In this document: in pieces, positions 47,733 through 58,327 of the stretch | How positions within the stretch are numbered: the stretch's first letter is position 1 | Layout of the letters: each line of letters opens with the position of its first letter | From: Anaeramoeba ignava | Lineage: Eukaryota; Metamonada; Anaeramoebidae | NCBI GenBank assembly: GCA_028826165.1 | Contig: JAPDFW010000137.1 | Coordinates: 35,001 to 99,000 of the forward strand | Reading direction: 5' to 3' | DNA: 64,000 nt | Program-made: the position numbers and the translations under genes | Notes under the pieces: model-generated | The model's database searches: none | What the model saw: only the letters and a program-made list of their open reading frames with translations | What the model was told of the DNA's origin: nothing

Positions 47733-50700
47733 ATGGGTAATTGTTGTAATACTTCTTTAAATCGAGAAGTTACAAGAGCTTTAATTCTAGATGATTCTGA
47801 TAAAGAAGAACCACATAATATAGATGAACAAGAATTTGATAATATTGATTTATTAACAACAAATGAAAATATTACAGACCAACTTAAAAATGAAATTAGA
47901 GGTTTTTTTTTCTTTTTTTTTTAACTTATTTTTTTACTTTGAAATTTTCAATTTTTTTTTTCCTTTCTTTTTGTTTCTTTTTTTATTATTATTTCTTTAT
48001 TTAGACGATCCAACAAATTTTGAAAAAATTATTCCATTAATTCATAATTCTTTAATTTCTGATTTAAAAACAAATCAAAAGACTTCTGTTGATTTTATTT
48101 ACAAAAATTGGGGAAATAGTAAACTATTTTACTTCTGAACTCCAAATTTATTTTCCATTTTAAAATTCATTTAAAAATTAAAATTCATTTATAAAATTAA
48201 AATTAAAATTAAAATTAAAATTAAAATTAAAATTAAAATTAAAAATAAAATTAAAAATAAAATTAAAATAAAAATAAAAATAAAATTAAAATTAAAATCA
48301 AAATTAAAATCAAAATTTAAATTAAAATTCATTTATAAAATTAAAATCAAAATTAAAATTAAAATTAAAATTAAAATTAAAATTAAAAATAAAATTAAAA
48401 TTAAAATCAAAATTAAAATCAAAATTTAAATTAAAATTCATTTATAAAATTAAAATTAAAATCAAAAATAAAATTAAAATTAAATTTAAAATTAAAATTT
48501 AAATTAAAATCAAAATTAAAAATAAAATCAAAATCAAAATCAAAATTAAAAATTAAAATTAAAATTAAAATTAAAATCAAAATTAAAAATCAAAAATAAA
48601 ATTAAAATCAAAAATTAAAATCAAAATTAAAATTAAATTTAATATTAAAATTAAAATTAAAATTAAAATTCATTTATAAATTAAAATTAAAATTAAAATC
48701 AAAATTAAAAATTTAAAAATAAAATTAAAATTAAAAAATTAAAAATTAAAATTAAAAATTAAAATTAAAATTAAAATTAAAATTAAAATTAAAATTAAAA
48801 TTAAAATTAAAATTAAAATTAAAATTAAAATTCATTTACAAAATTAAAATCAAAATTAAAATTAAAATTAAAATTAAAATTAAAATTAAAATTAAAATTA
48901 AAATTAAAATTAAAATTAAAATTAAAATTAAAATCAAAATTAAAATTAAAATTAAAATTAAAATTAAAATTTAAAAAAATTAAAATTAAAATTAAAATTC
49001 ATTTATAAAATTAAAATTAAAATTAAAATTAAAATTAAAATTAAAATTAAAATTAAAATTAAAATTAAAATTAAAATTAAAATTAAAATTAAAATCTAAA
49101 TTAAAATTTAAGGCGAAATGGAAATTCCACGATCAATTTCTTCACAATTTTATTCTTCTTTAATTGTTCTTCTTGGATCAAATGCAAGCAAAATACAACA
49201 TAAAACTCTTCAAATTATAGGAAATTTAACAAGCAATTTTAATAAAGAAAAAAGTAAAGCAGCTTGTGATTTTTTAATACAACATAAATTATTACCAGCT
49301 TTAGTAAAATTATCACAATCACCAACTCATGATGTTCAAAGAGGAATTGTTTCAATACTTGTTAATATATCAACCTTTGGTATTAAAATTAAAATTAAAA
49401 TTCATTTATAAATTAAAATTAAAATTCAAATTAAAATTAAAATTAAAATTAAAATTAAAATTAAAATTAAAATCAAAATTCATTTATAAATTAAAATTAA
49501 AATTAAAATTTAATTTAAAATTAAAAAACAAAGAGGAAAATCATCTTATTCTTATGGAACATATGATTCCTTCTCTTTTAAATTTTTTCCATTCAGGATC
49601 TCATAGAGTTCAAAGAAATTCATTAATTATTTTACATCAAATCACAAAAACAAGTAATATCTAAAAAATTTAATCCAAATTTAATCTAAATTTAATCTAA
49701 ATTTAATCCAATATTATTTAATCTATTTTTTTTGGAAATTAATTCAGATTCAAAAAATCCAAAATATCCTCTTGAAATTATTGATAATTTACTTCAAATG
49801 TTGGGAGATCGTGATACTTCTGTTCAATATTATACATTAGCAAATATAGCAATATTATCTGAAATTGAAGAAGTAAAAAATTTAATCAATTTATTATAAA
49901 AATTTAATCAATTTATAATAAAAAAATTTAAATAATTTATAATAAAATCTAATTAATTTATAATAATAATAAAATTTAATCAATTTATTATAAAAAAATT
50001 TAATTAATTTATTATAATAAAATTTAATCAATTTATTATAATAAAATTTAATTAATTTATTATAATAAAATTTAATCAATTTATTATAATAAAATTTAAT
50101 TAATTTATTATAATAAAATTTAATTAATTTATTATAATAAAAATTTAATCAATTTATTATAATAAAAATTTAATTAATTTATTATAATAAAATTTAATCA
50201 ATTTATTATAATAAAATTTAATCAATTTATAATAAAATTTAATCAATTTATTATAATAAAATTTAATCGATTTATAATAATAATATTTAATTAATTTATT
50301 ATAAAAATTTAATCAATTTATTATAAAAATTTAAAATTTATTATAATAAAAATTTAATCATTTATAATAATAAATTTAATCAATTTATTATAATAAAATT
50401 TAATCAATTTATTATAATAAAAATTTAATTAATTTATTATAATAAAATTTAATCTAATTTATAATAATAAAAATTTAATCAATTTATTATAATAAAATTT
50501 AATCAATTTATTATAAAATTTAAAATTTTAATAAATTTAATCAATTTATTATAATAAAATTTATTTAATCAATTATAATAATATTTAATTAATTTATAAT
50601 AAAATTTAATCAATTTATTATAATAAAATTTAATCAATTTATTTTCAATTTATTATAAAAAATTTAATCAATTTATAATAATATTTAATCAATTTATAAT

Positions 50701-53024
50701 AATAAAATTTAATCAATTTATTATAATAAAATTTAATCAATTTATTATAATAAAATTTAATCAATTTATAATAATAAAATTTAATCAATTTATTATAATA
50801 AAATTTAATCAATTTATAATAATAAAATTTAATCAATTTATAATATTAATAAAAATTTAATTAATTTATAATAATAAAATTTAGATCCAAAATAAAATTA
50901 TTGAAAATCAAAAAGCTATTTCTGGTTTAGTTAGTCTTGCAGGAGAAAAAACAAACTTATATTTAAATGAGAAAAATTCAAATATTTTCCAAATATTAAT
51001 AATTTTCAAAAACATTTCAACAAACAAAAGTAAAAAATTAAATTTATATTTATAATATATTTATATTTAAAATATTTAAAATATTTATCAGTTAAAGGCC
51101 AAAATATTGTTGTTAATAAGGGAATTGTTCCCATTTTATTGAATATTTGTGAAACTGCAAATTTTGAAACACAAAGAGCAATTGTACAAACTTTTTCATG
51201 TCTTTCCAAAAATAATCGTAAATAAATTTATTTATTTATTTATTTATTAATTAAAAAACAAAATCGGAAAAAAAAATTTTTAATTAAATTTTTTAATAAA
51301 TTTAAAGTTCAAACAACAAATGAAATGATTAAATTAAAGGTTATTGATAAGATGATGGAAATAATGGCGAAAACAGGAGAAAGCATGTTGATTCAAGATA
51401 TTTTAATTGCAATTTCAATTTTTGTTGAACATGGTATTTTAAAATAAAAATGAAAATGAAAAAAATTTTCAAAAAGAAAAATGAATTAATTTTTTGTTAT
51501 CAAAGAATTTGTTGCAAATTTATTGAATGATGGAAAACTTGTTTCAGATATTATTCGTACTTTATCACCACCAGAACAAAATTCAAGGATGACAACAAGT
51601 TTAACAGTTTCATTTGGTTTACAAACTAGTTGTTTTATTGCTTTAACTTCATTAATATCTCACAAATCATCAGAAAAAAATAGATTAACAGCAATAGAAA
51701 ATAATATAATGAAAATTGTTGAAGATAAATTAAATTCTTTTGATTTAAGAATACATTCTAAAATTCTTAAATTTTTAACTGTTCTTTATTCTTTTGGTAG
51801 AAACTTAAATTTTTTTAATTTAATTCCCTTTCAAAATTTTTATTCTTCGTAATTGTTTGCTTTATTTTTAAAAAAAAAACAAAGATAATTACCGGAAAAT
51901 ATTATACAAAATTACTTCCAAATATTTTACCAACAATTTTGGAAATTGATTTAAAAGATTTGAAGAATGAAAGAAATATTTTATGGTCAGCTAAATTTTG
52001 TTCTGTTTTAGCTTTGAAAAATGGTTTAAATTCAAATTCAAATTCAAATTCAAATTCAAATCCAATTAAAATTTATTTATAAAATTAAAAATTTAAAATC
52101 AAAGAAAATTTAAATGTTTTACTTCATAAAAATATTTTGGATGGATTATCTAATATATTTGCTAGTATTTATGATTATTTTCAAAGTGATGAAGCTAAAT
52201 CAAAAAGAGTTACAAGAGATTTGGAAAAAGATTTAAAAAAAATAGGAAATTTACAAAGAAAAAATGTAGATTTTGAAAAGAGAGGAGTTAGTGTTTCATT
52301 TCCTATTTTAAGTTTTGAATTTATTGATGAAATTGATGGAATAACACAAACAGAAGAACAGAATTATAAATTGATTGTAATTTAAAAATATTCAAATCAA
52401 ATTAAAAAATATTCAAATCAAATTAAAAAATATTCAAATCAAATTAAAAAATATTCAAATCAAATTAAAAAATATTCAAAATAGACTTCAGATATTTCTT
52501 CAATTTTTCTATCATGTTCAGAAACTTCAACTAATGTAACTAAAATTATTTATCAATCCGATAAATTTTAAAATTATCCAAAAATATTTTCATTTAATTT
52601 CATTTCATAAAATTTAGAAATCACTTGAAAAAGTTTGGAAATGGATTTCAGATCAAAATCAAATTAGTATTTTAACAAAAGGATTGAATTTAGGATTTTT
52701 TCCAAATGTTCAATTTAATTGTGCAAATGCTATACTTAATATTTCATCAAATTGTATCAATTAAAAAATAATTTTTCTATTAATTTTTTTTATTCGTTTT
52801 TATTCATTTTTGATTTTTTAGCTCAATTAAATCCAATTATTTTTGAAATTGCTGGCGTTTCTTTAATTAGTTTAGCTCAATATTCAAAAAATGAAAGTTT
52901 AGTCGAAATTATCAATTCAATTATTTTAAATTTAAATTTAACTCATAAAAATGAAATCCAAAATTTAGTTAAACAAATTCGAGAAAATTCAGATTTATTA
53001 ACTGATATTTCAAATCAAAAATGA
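47733..53024 (+). CDS. Lipidated armadillo-repeat protein (Vac8-like), 14 exons, one frame break
   Basis: Exons: 47733-47901, 48005-48118, 49113-49379, 49534-49653, 49748-49872, 50885-51029, 51092-51217, 51308-51433, 51506-51796, 51885-52023, 52105-52376, 52485-52535, 52618-52753, 52822-53024; phases agree if one A is dropped from 51896-51899. Product about 760 residues. The N-terminus MGNCCNTS is a textbook N-myristoylation plus dual palmitoylation signal, as in yeast Vac8. Helical repeats of armadillo type follow: LQIIGNLTSN..., LLPALVKLSQSPTHDVQRGIVSILVNIS, MIPSLLNFFHSGSHRVQRNSLIILHQI, IVPILLNICETANFETQRAIVQTF. Probable membrane-anchored scaffold; orthology to Vac8 is a guess from architecture. 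Two introns (48119-49112, 49873-50884) are about 1 kb satellites. Confidence 0.75.
48119..49112 (+). repeat. Armadillo gene intron 2, AAATTAAAATT repeats
   Basis: This 994-base intron has a GTAAAC donor and a TTTAAG acceptor. It is mainly the hexamer AAATTA with AAATCA and ATTCATTTATA interruptions. Splicing completes a Ser codon between NWGN and EMEIPR. Confidence 0.85.
49873..50884 (+). repeat. Armadillo gene intron 5, TTTATTATAATAAAATTTAA satellite
   Basis: This 1012-base intron (GTAAAA donor, AATTTAG acceptor) is an array of about 20-25 base units of the form ATTTAATCAATTTATTATAA. The units contain a short imperfect palindrome (TTTATTATAATAAA). It differs completely in motif from intron 2 of the same gene. 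Confidence 0.85.
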
Positions 53025-53207
53025 ATTAAAAATGAATTAATTTTAACTAAACTTTTTTTTTTTTTTTGGAAAAGATTTGAATTTTGTTTTTCATTGAAAT
53101 TTGGAATGCAAATCAAATCAAATCAAATCAAATTAAATCAAATCAAATCAAATCAAATAAAAGAACAAATTTTTTTATTCTGATTGAATTAATTTTTCTT
53201 TTTTGGA

Positions 53208-53795
53208 TCATTTTTTTTCAAATTTACAATTCAATCCAAATTTACATTTCAAACCAAATTTTGTATCTCTTTCAAAGGAACAATTACGAGAAAATTTACA
53301 TTTTGAACCAAAATTTAAATGGTGAGAAAATTTGCAATTTGAACCAAAATTACATTCATTTTCCCATTTTGAAGAATGAGAAAATTTACAATCATTTTCG
53401 AATTTGCAATTTGGTGAAAATCTTTCAGAATGACTAAATTTACATTCATTTTGGAAATGACAGTTTTTTGCAAAAGAATTTGAAAAAGAAAATTTGCATT
53501 TTGATCCAAATTCACAATTTTCTCCAAAATTAGCAGAATAATCAAAATAACAATTTTCGCCAAATGTGCAATTGTTTCCAAAAATATTTCCTCTTTGAAA
53601 TTCACATTTATCTCCAAAATGGCAATTGTTTCCAAATTTCCAGAAATCTCCAAAAAAACTGAAACTATCAAATTTAGAACCTTCTGAAAAATTCATTCTT
53701 TCTTTTTGGATTTTTTGATTTGGATTGAATTTTAAGAAATTATCAAGTGTTTTTTGGATTCTTTTTGATTCTCCAGTTTTCTTTGTTTTTTCCAT
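53208..53795 (-). CDS. Cys/Phe tandem-repeat protein of unknown function
   Basis: Intact ORF of 195 residues from the ATG at 53795. After a basic N-terminus of about 45 residues, the rest is built of CxFxxxCxF units: CHFGDKCEF, CTFGENCYF, CEFGSKCKF, CHFQNECKF, CKFENDCKF, CNFGSNCKF, CKFSRNCSF, CKFGLNCKF. Three units end KFSH, giving C-x5-C-x3-H, the last part of a CCCH zinc-finger pattern. The fold could be a row of degenerate CCCH fingers or a Cys-rich beta-solenoid with hexapeptide periodicity. I do not recognise the family. It lies downstream of the ubiquitin-like gene on the same strand and may overlap its end. Confidence 0.65.
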   Translation of the reverse strand: MEKTKKTGESKRIQKTLDNFLKFNPNQKIQKERMNFSEGSKFDSFSFFGDFWKFGNNCHFGDKCEFQRGNIFGNNCTFGENCYFDYSANFGENCEFGSKCKFSFSNSFAKNCHFQNECKFSHSERFSPNCKFENDCKFSHSSKWENECNFGSNCKFSHHLNFGSKCKFSRNCSFERDTKFGLKCKFGLNCKFEKK

Positions 53796-53925
53796 TTTCT
53801 GTTCGTGTTTTTCTTCATTTTTTTAAGTTTGGAATGAAGCATTTCTTTTGGAGGTTTTGATAAATCTTTTATTTTTAAATTTTTGGTTTTAATTTCTTTT
53901 TTTTCAATTTCTTTTAATTTTTTAA

Positions 53926-54726
53926 TTAATAATTTCTTTTTTTTTTGATATTTAATTTTTCCTTCTTTTTGTTTTCAAGTTGTTTTTGTAATTTTTTTTC
54001 TTGTTCCAAATTTTGATTTTGATTTTGATTTTCAATTTGATTTTTTTCATAATTTTCATTTTGATTTTTTGAAATTAAATTTGCTTTTTCTGAAATTTTT
54101 TCATAATTTTGATTTACTTCAATAAATTCAAATCCAAAAATTTGATTTTGATTTTCAATTTGAATTTGATTTTGGATTTGATTTTCAATTTGATTTTCAA
54201 TTTGATTTTGAATTTGATTTTGAATTTGAATTTGAATTTGATTTTGATTTTGATTTTGATTTTCAATTTGATTTTGATTTTGATTTTGATTTTCAATTTG
54301 ATTTTCAATTTGATTTTGATTTTGATTTTCAATTTGATTTTGATTTTGATTTTGATTTTGATTTTGATTTTGATTTTGATTTTGATTTTGATTTTGAATT
54401 TGATTTTGATTTTGAATTTGATTTTGATTTTGATTTTGATTTTGATTTTGATTTTGATTTTGATTTTGAATTTGAATTTCAATTTGAGGCATTTTTGTTC
54501 TTGATATCATTTGAATAACACTTCCTTTCTTAATTTCATAATCATTTAGTTTTAAATCATCTTCTAATTGTCTTCCTGAAAAAATTAAAATAATTTCTAC
54601 ATTTTTAATTGATTTCAATTTGAATTTTTCAAGAATTTGACTTTTCAATTTTGATATAAAATCATTTGGTTGAATTTGAAAACTTTTTTTCACTTTATTT
54701 GTTTGATCAAAAACAAAAATTTTCAT
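53926..54726 (-). CDS. Ubiquitin-like domain protein with NQ-rich middle, probable frame break near 3' end
   Basis: Residues 1-78 form a ubiquitin-like fold: KIFVFDQTNK start and LIFSGRQLEDDLKLNDYEI, which aligns with the ubiquitin segment LIFAGKQLEDGRTLSDYNI. There is no C-terminal Gly-Gly, so it is a built-in domain rather than a conjugated modifier. About 120 residues of Asn/Gln/Ile/Glu repeats and a charged helix follow. The frame stops at 53926 after an A10 run (53937-53946). In the next frame an uninterrupted complex segment continues (LSKPPKEMLHSKLKKMKK), so one missing base in that run is likely and the real end would be near 53732, overlapping the next gene's start. Function unknown. 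Confidence 0.6.
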   Translation of the reverse strand: MKIFVFDQTNKVKKSFQIQPNDFISKLKSQILEKFKLKSIKNVEIILIFSGRQLEDDLKLNDYEIKKGSVIQMISRTKMPQIEIQIQNQNQNQNQNQNQNQNQIQNQNQIQNQNQNQNQNQNQNQNQNQNQIENQNQNQIENQIENQNQNQNQIENQNQNQNQIQIQIQNQIQNQIENQIENQIQNQIQIENQNQIFGFEFIEVNQNYEKISEKANLISKNQNENYEKNQIENQNQNQNLEQEKKLQKQLENKKKEKLNIKKKRNY

Positions 54727-54805
54727 TAGTTCAAAATTAAGAAGAAAAGAGAAGAAAAAAATGAAAAAAAAAAAAAAAAAGATTTTTGAAAAACGTTTGA
54801 TTTTG

Positions 54806-56387
54806 TTAATTAAGATTTTCTTTTAAAAAAGAAACCATTTCTTTTCTTGTTTGATTCAGTAATTCTTGAAAAGGTTGTTCAAAGACAAGGAAATAATATT
54901 TGGATTGAAACTTGATTGAAATTTTTTTTGGATTAATAAAAGATATTCGACATTTCATTAAATCAAAAGATAAGTAAATTTCCTTTTGGGATTCATCAAT
55001 GTTTTTGAATAAAACTAACCAAATACTGTTTCCATTTCTTAAAGTAAAGTAATCGACTTGGATTTGATTTAAAAGACATTTTCCTGATTGAATAATTTGA
55101 TCCTTTAAAATTTTGTTTTCTTTCATTTGATTAAAAGATTGGATTTGAATCAATTCTTGATTTTGTTTTGGTTTGAAATTTGTTGGAAGTGTTTGAATTT
55201 GTTTTGATAAATTTTTGAAAATGCATTTTGATAAATTTTCAAGAAAATGTTGTATTAAGTAAGAATGAATTGATTTAAAAGTAAGGAATATTTTTTGATT
55301 TTCTTTTGTTTTTTTAGATAAATTGATTTCTGTTTCTATTTCTATTTTCATTTTATGTCTATAACCTACTAAATCAGTCTCAATAAATTTAATTTGTAAA
55401 TCTCCTTCAATTGGGAATCTCAATATTTCTGAATATTTTCTTAAATTTCTTTTGAAAGTCAAATTTGAAATGAGTGCAAATTTTTGGAATAAAAACACAG
55501 TTTTATGTTCATCTTCATTTTCAATTTCATTTTCGATTCCAATTTCAATCTCGTTTTTATTTTCGTTTTTATTTTCGTTTTTATTTTCGTTTTTATTTTC
55601 GTTTTTATTTTCGTTTTTATTTTCGTTTAAACCTTCAATATCAAATTGAACTTCATCAATTAGTTTTCCTAAATTTTTAATTGATGATAATCCAAATTTG
55701 GAAAGTTCTTCTTTTCTTTTTGAATTATTTGCTGATTGAACAATTTCATTAACCCAATTAGCAATTTTCTCGATATTTGATTCCAATGTTTCTTTTTAAT
55801 TTTAATTTTATAAATGATTTTTAATTTTGATTTTGATTTTGATTTTAATTTTAATTTTTGTATTTACTAAAAATAAGAAATTGTGGATCATAAGAATCAC
55901 AAGAACGAACAATTTCAGAAGCAAGTAATTTATAACGAGGAACTCTAGAAACAGGATAAATTAAAACTGAAGACAAAGTAAGATTTTGATGAAAAGTAAA
56001 CATATATTGTTGAACAAATTCAGAAGTTTTTCGATTTGATAAAATTTGAGCTATTGAATTTTGATATTTTTCATAATTTGCAATATAATCAGCATAAATA
56101 TCAATTTGTTCAAAAAAAGGAATTAAAAATGATCCAAAAATTTTTCGCTCATCCCATTCATTTTCTAATTCTTCTAGTTTTGGTGCAATTTCTGAATGAA
56201 TTTGAACTATTTTTTCGATTTTTTCTTTGATTTCATTGAAAATGATTTTTTCTGTTTTTTTCAAAAATGGTTCTATTTCTGGTGAAATATCTATAATTAT
56301 TTGCAATGTTGATATGTAGGTTTTTTCTGTTTGATTCCATTCTTTCATCACTCTTTTTTGATACGTTTTGAATTTTCTTCTTCTCAT
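54806..56387 (-). CDS. RhoGEF (DH domain) protein
   Basis: Two exons, 56387-55868 and 55791-54806 (GTAAAT donor, AAAAAG acceptor), join LIF to KTLESNIEK and give 501 residues without a break. The DH domain occupies about residues 10-200: KEWNQTEKTYISTLQIII at its start and LIYPVSRVPRYKLLASEI, the conserved helix that contacts Rho GTPases (family consensus 'P.QR.PRY.LLL'). A Lys/Asn/Glu repeat, and a PH-like segment (HKTVFLFQKFALIS near residue 270) follow. The remainder is less conserved. Predicted activator of a Rho-type GTPase. The terminal intron is only 76 bases. Confidence 0.75.
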
Positions 56388-56582
56388 TTCTCAAATAATA
56401 ATAATAATTGAAAAATGAAAAAGAAAAAATTCAAAAAAATTTTTTTCAATTCAATCCAAAAAAAAAATGGTAAAAATGTTTAAATTTTGCTTTTTATTTC
56501 ATATCAATTTTAATTTTGAATTTGATTTTGATTTGAATTTTAATTTCCATTCCAAATTGATTCCAAATTGATTCCTTTTTGA

Positions 56583-58163
56583 TTACATTTGGAAATCTTT
56601 CATAAGATAAAGAATAATTCCAAAACCACAAACGATCACACAAAATGAACATCCCATTAAAGAAATTAGTGCTATAGAATCACCAAGAGTAACATTATAT
56701 AATTTTCCACATTGTTCTTTCTATTAAAATTTATTATTTAAATATTTTGGAATTTAAATATTTTATAATTTAAATAAATATTTTGGAATTTAAATATTTT
56801 GTAAATACAATTCCACTTCTTGTTGCCCAAACTAATCCGATTATTGTCCAAACAAGAATAAATAACCCAAGTAATCCTTGAAGAAAATAAAACATTACTT
56901 GAAAACAATCAAAAAGTGCAAGAAAAGCAAGTAAAACATTACTTGCTAAAACAATATTGCAAACTAAAATCCAAGCCCAAAGATTTTTATCACAATCCTT
57001 TTTTTAAAAATTAATAATCCAAAAAATTAATGAAAAAGATTTATATTTATATTTATATTTATATTTAGATTTATATTTATATTTATATTTATATTTATAT
57101 TTATATTTATATTTAGATTTAGAATTAGAATTATATTTATAATTAGAATTATATTTATATTTATATTCATATTTAGATTTAGATTTAGAATTAGAATTAG
57201 AATTATTTAGATTTAGATTTAGATTTATATTTATATTTATATTTATATTTATATTTATATTTATATTTAGATTTAGGTTTAGATTTAGAATTAGATTTAG
57301 ATTTAGATTTAGATTTAGATTTAGATTTAGATTTAGATTTATATTTATATTTATATTTATATTTATATTTATATTTATATTTGGATTTGGATTTTATTTA
57401 TTTATATTTATGGAATTTTTATATTTGATTTTGAATTTAGATTTAGATTTATATTAGATTTAGAATTATATTTAGATTTATATTTATATTTAAATTTATA
57501 TTTATATTTATATTTATTTATATTTATATTTATATTTATATTTATATTTATATTTTTATATTTATATTTTATATTTATATTTATATTTATATTTATATTT
57601 ATATTTATATTTATATTTATATTTATATTTATATTTATATTTATATTTATATTTATATTTATATTTAGATTTAGATTTAGATTTAGATTTAGATTTAGAT
57701 TTGGATTTGGATTTATTTTAGATTTAGAATTAAAATTAATATTTATTAAATTTTATATTTTAGAATTAGAATTTAGAATTTATATTTTATATTTATATTT
57801 TATTTATATTTATATTTTATATTTATATTTATATTTATATTTATATTTATATTTATATTTATATTTATATTTATATTTATATTTATATTTATATTTAGAT
57901 TTATATTTATATTTATATTTATATTTATATTTATATTTATATTTATATTTATATTTATATTTATATTTATATTTATATTTATATTTAGATTTATATTTAC
58001 TTTATCCTTATCTTTAGCTGCAACTGCAAGTGAAGGTGCAACAAAAGCAATTGTAACAATAAAAGTTATAATAAAATTAAATAAAAGTTCTAAAAATAAA
58101 AAATAAATAAAAAGAAGAATATAAAATAAAAAATTTTTAAATTAAGTTTTTACCGTCTTTCAT
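56583..58163 (-). CDS. Small four-pass membrane protein
   Basis: Four exons: 58163-58154 (only 10 coding bases), 58089-58001, 56997-56809, 56720-56583, giving 141 residues with agreeing phases. Segments: FIITFIVTIAFVAPSLAVAA; WAWILVCNIVLASNVLLAF; YFLQGLLGLFILVWTIIGL; ISLMGCSFCVIVCGFGIIL. Short polar loops carry a CDKN motif and the C-terminus is KDFQM. I do not recognise the family with confidence; size and topology resemble small tetra-spanning proteins. Each splice site is supported by uninterrupted hydrophobic reading frame on both sides. Confidence 0.6.
56998..58000 (-). repeat. Four-pass gene intron 2, (ATATAA)n
   Basis: This 1003-base intron (GTAAAT donor, AAAAAG acceptor) is a plus-strand ATTTAT hexamer array with blocks of ATTTAG and ATTTGG variants. 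The variants occur in runs, showing local homogenisation. Confidence 0.88.
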
Positions 58164-58327
58164 TTGAAAAAAAAAAAGAAAAAAAATGAAATTAAAATTT
58201 TAAAATGAAAATTTTTTTACTTTTTTTAATTTGAATTAATCAATGTCAAAAAAAGCAAAAAAAAAAAGCAAAAAAAAAACAAAAAAAAAGCAAAAAAAAA
58301 AAGATCATTTTTTTTCTTTCAAAATAA

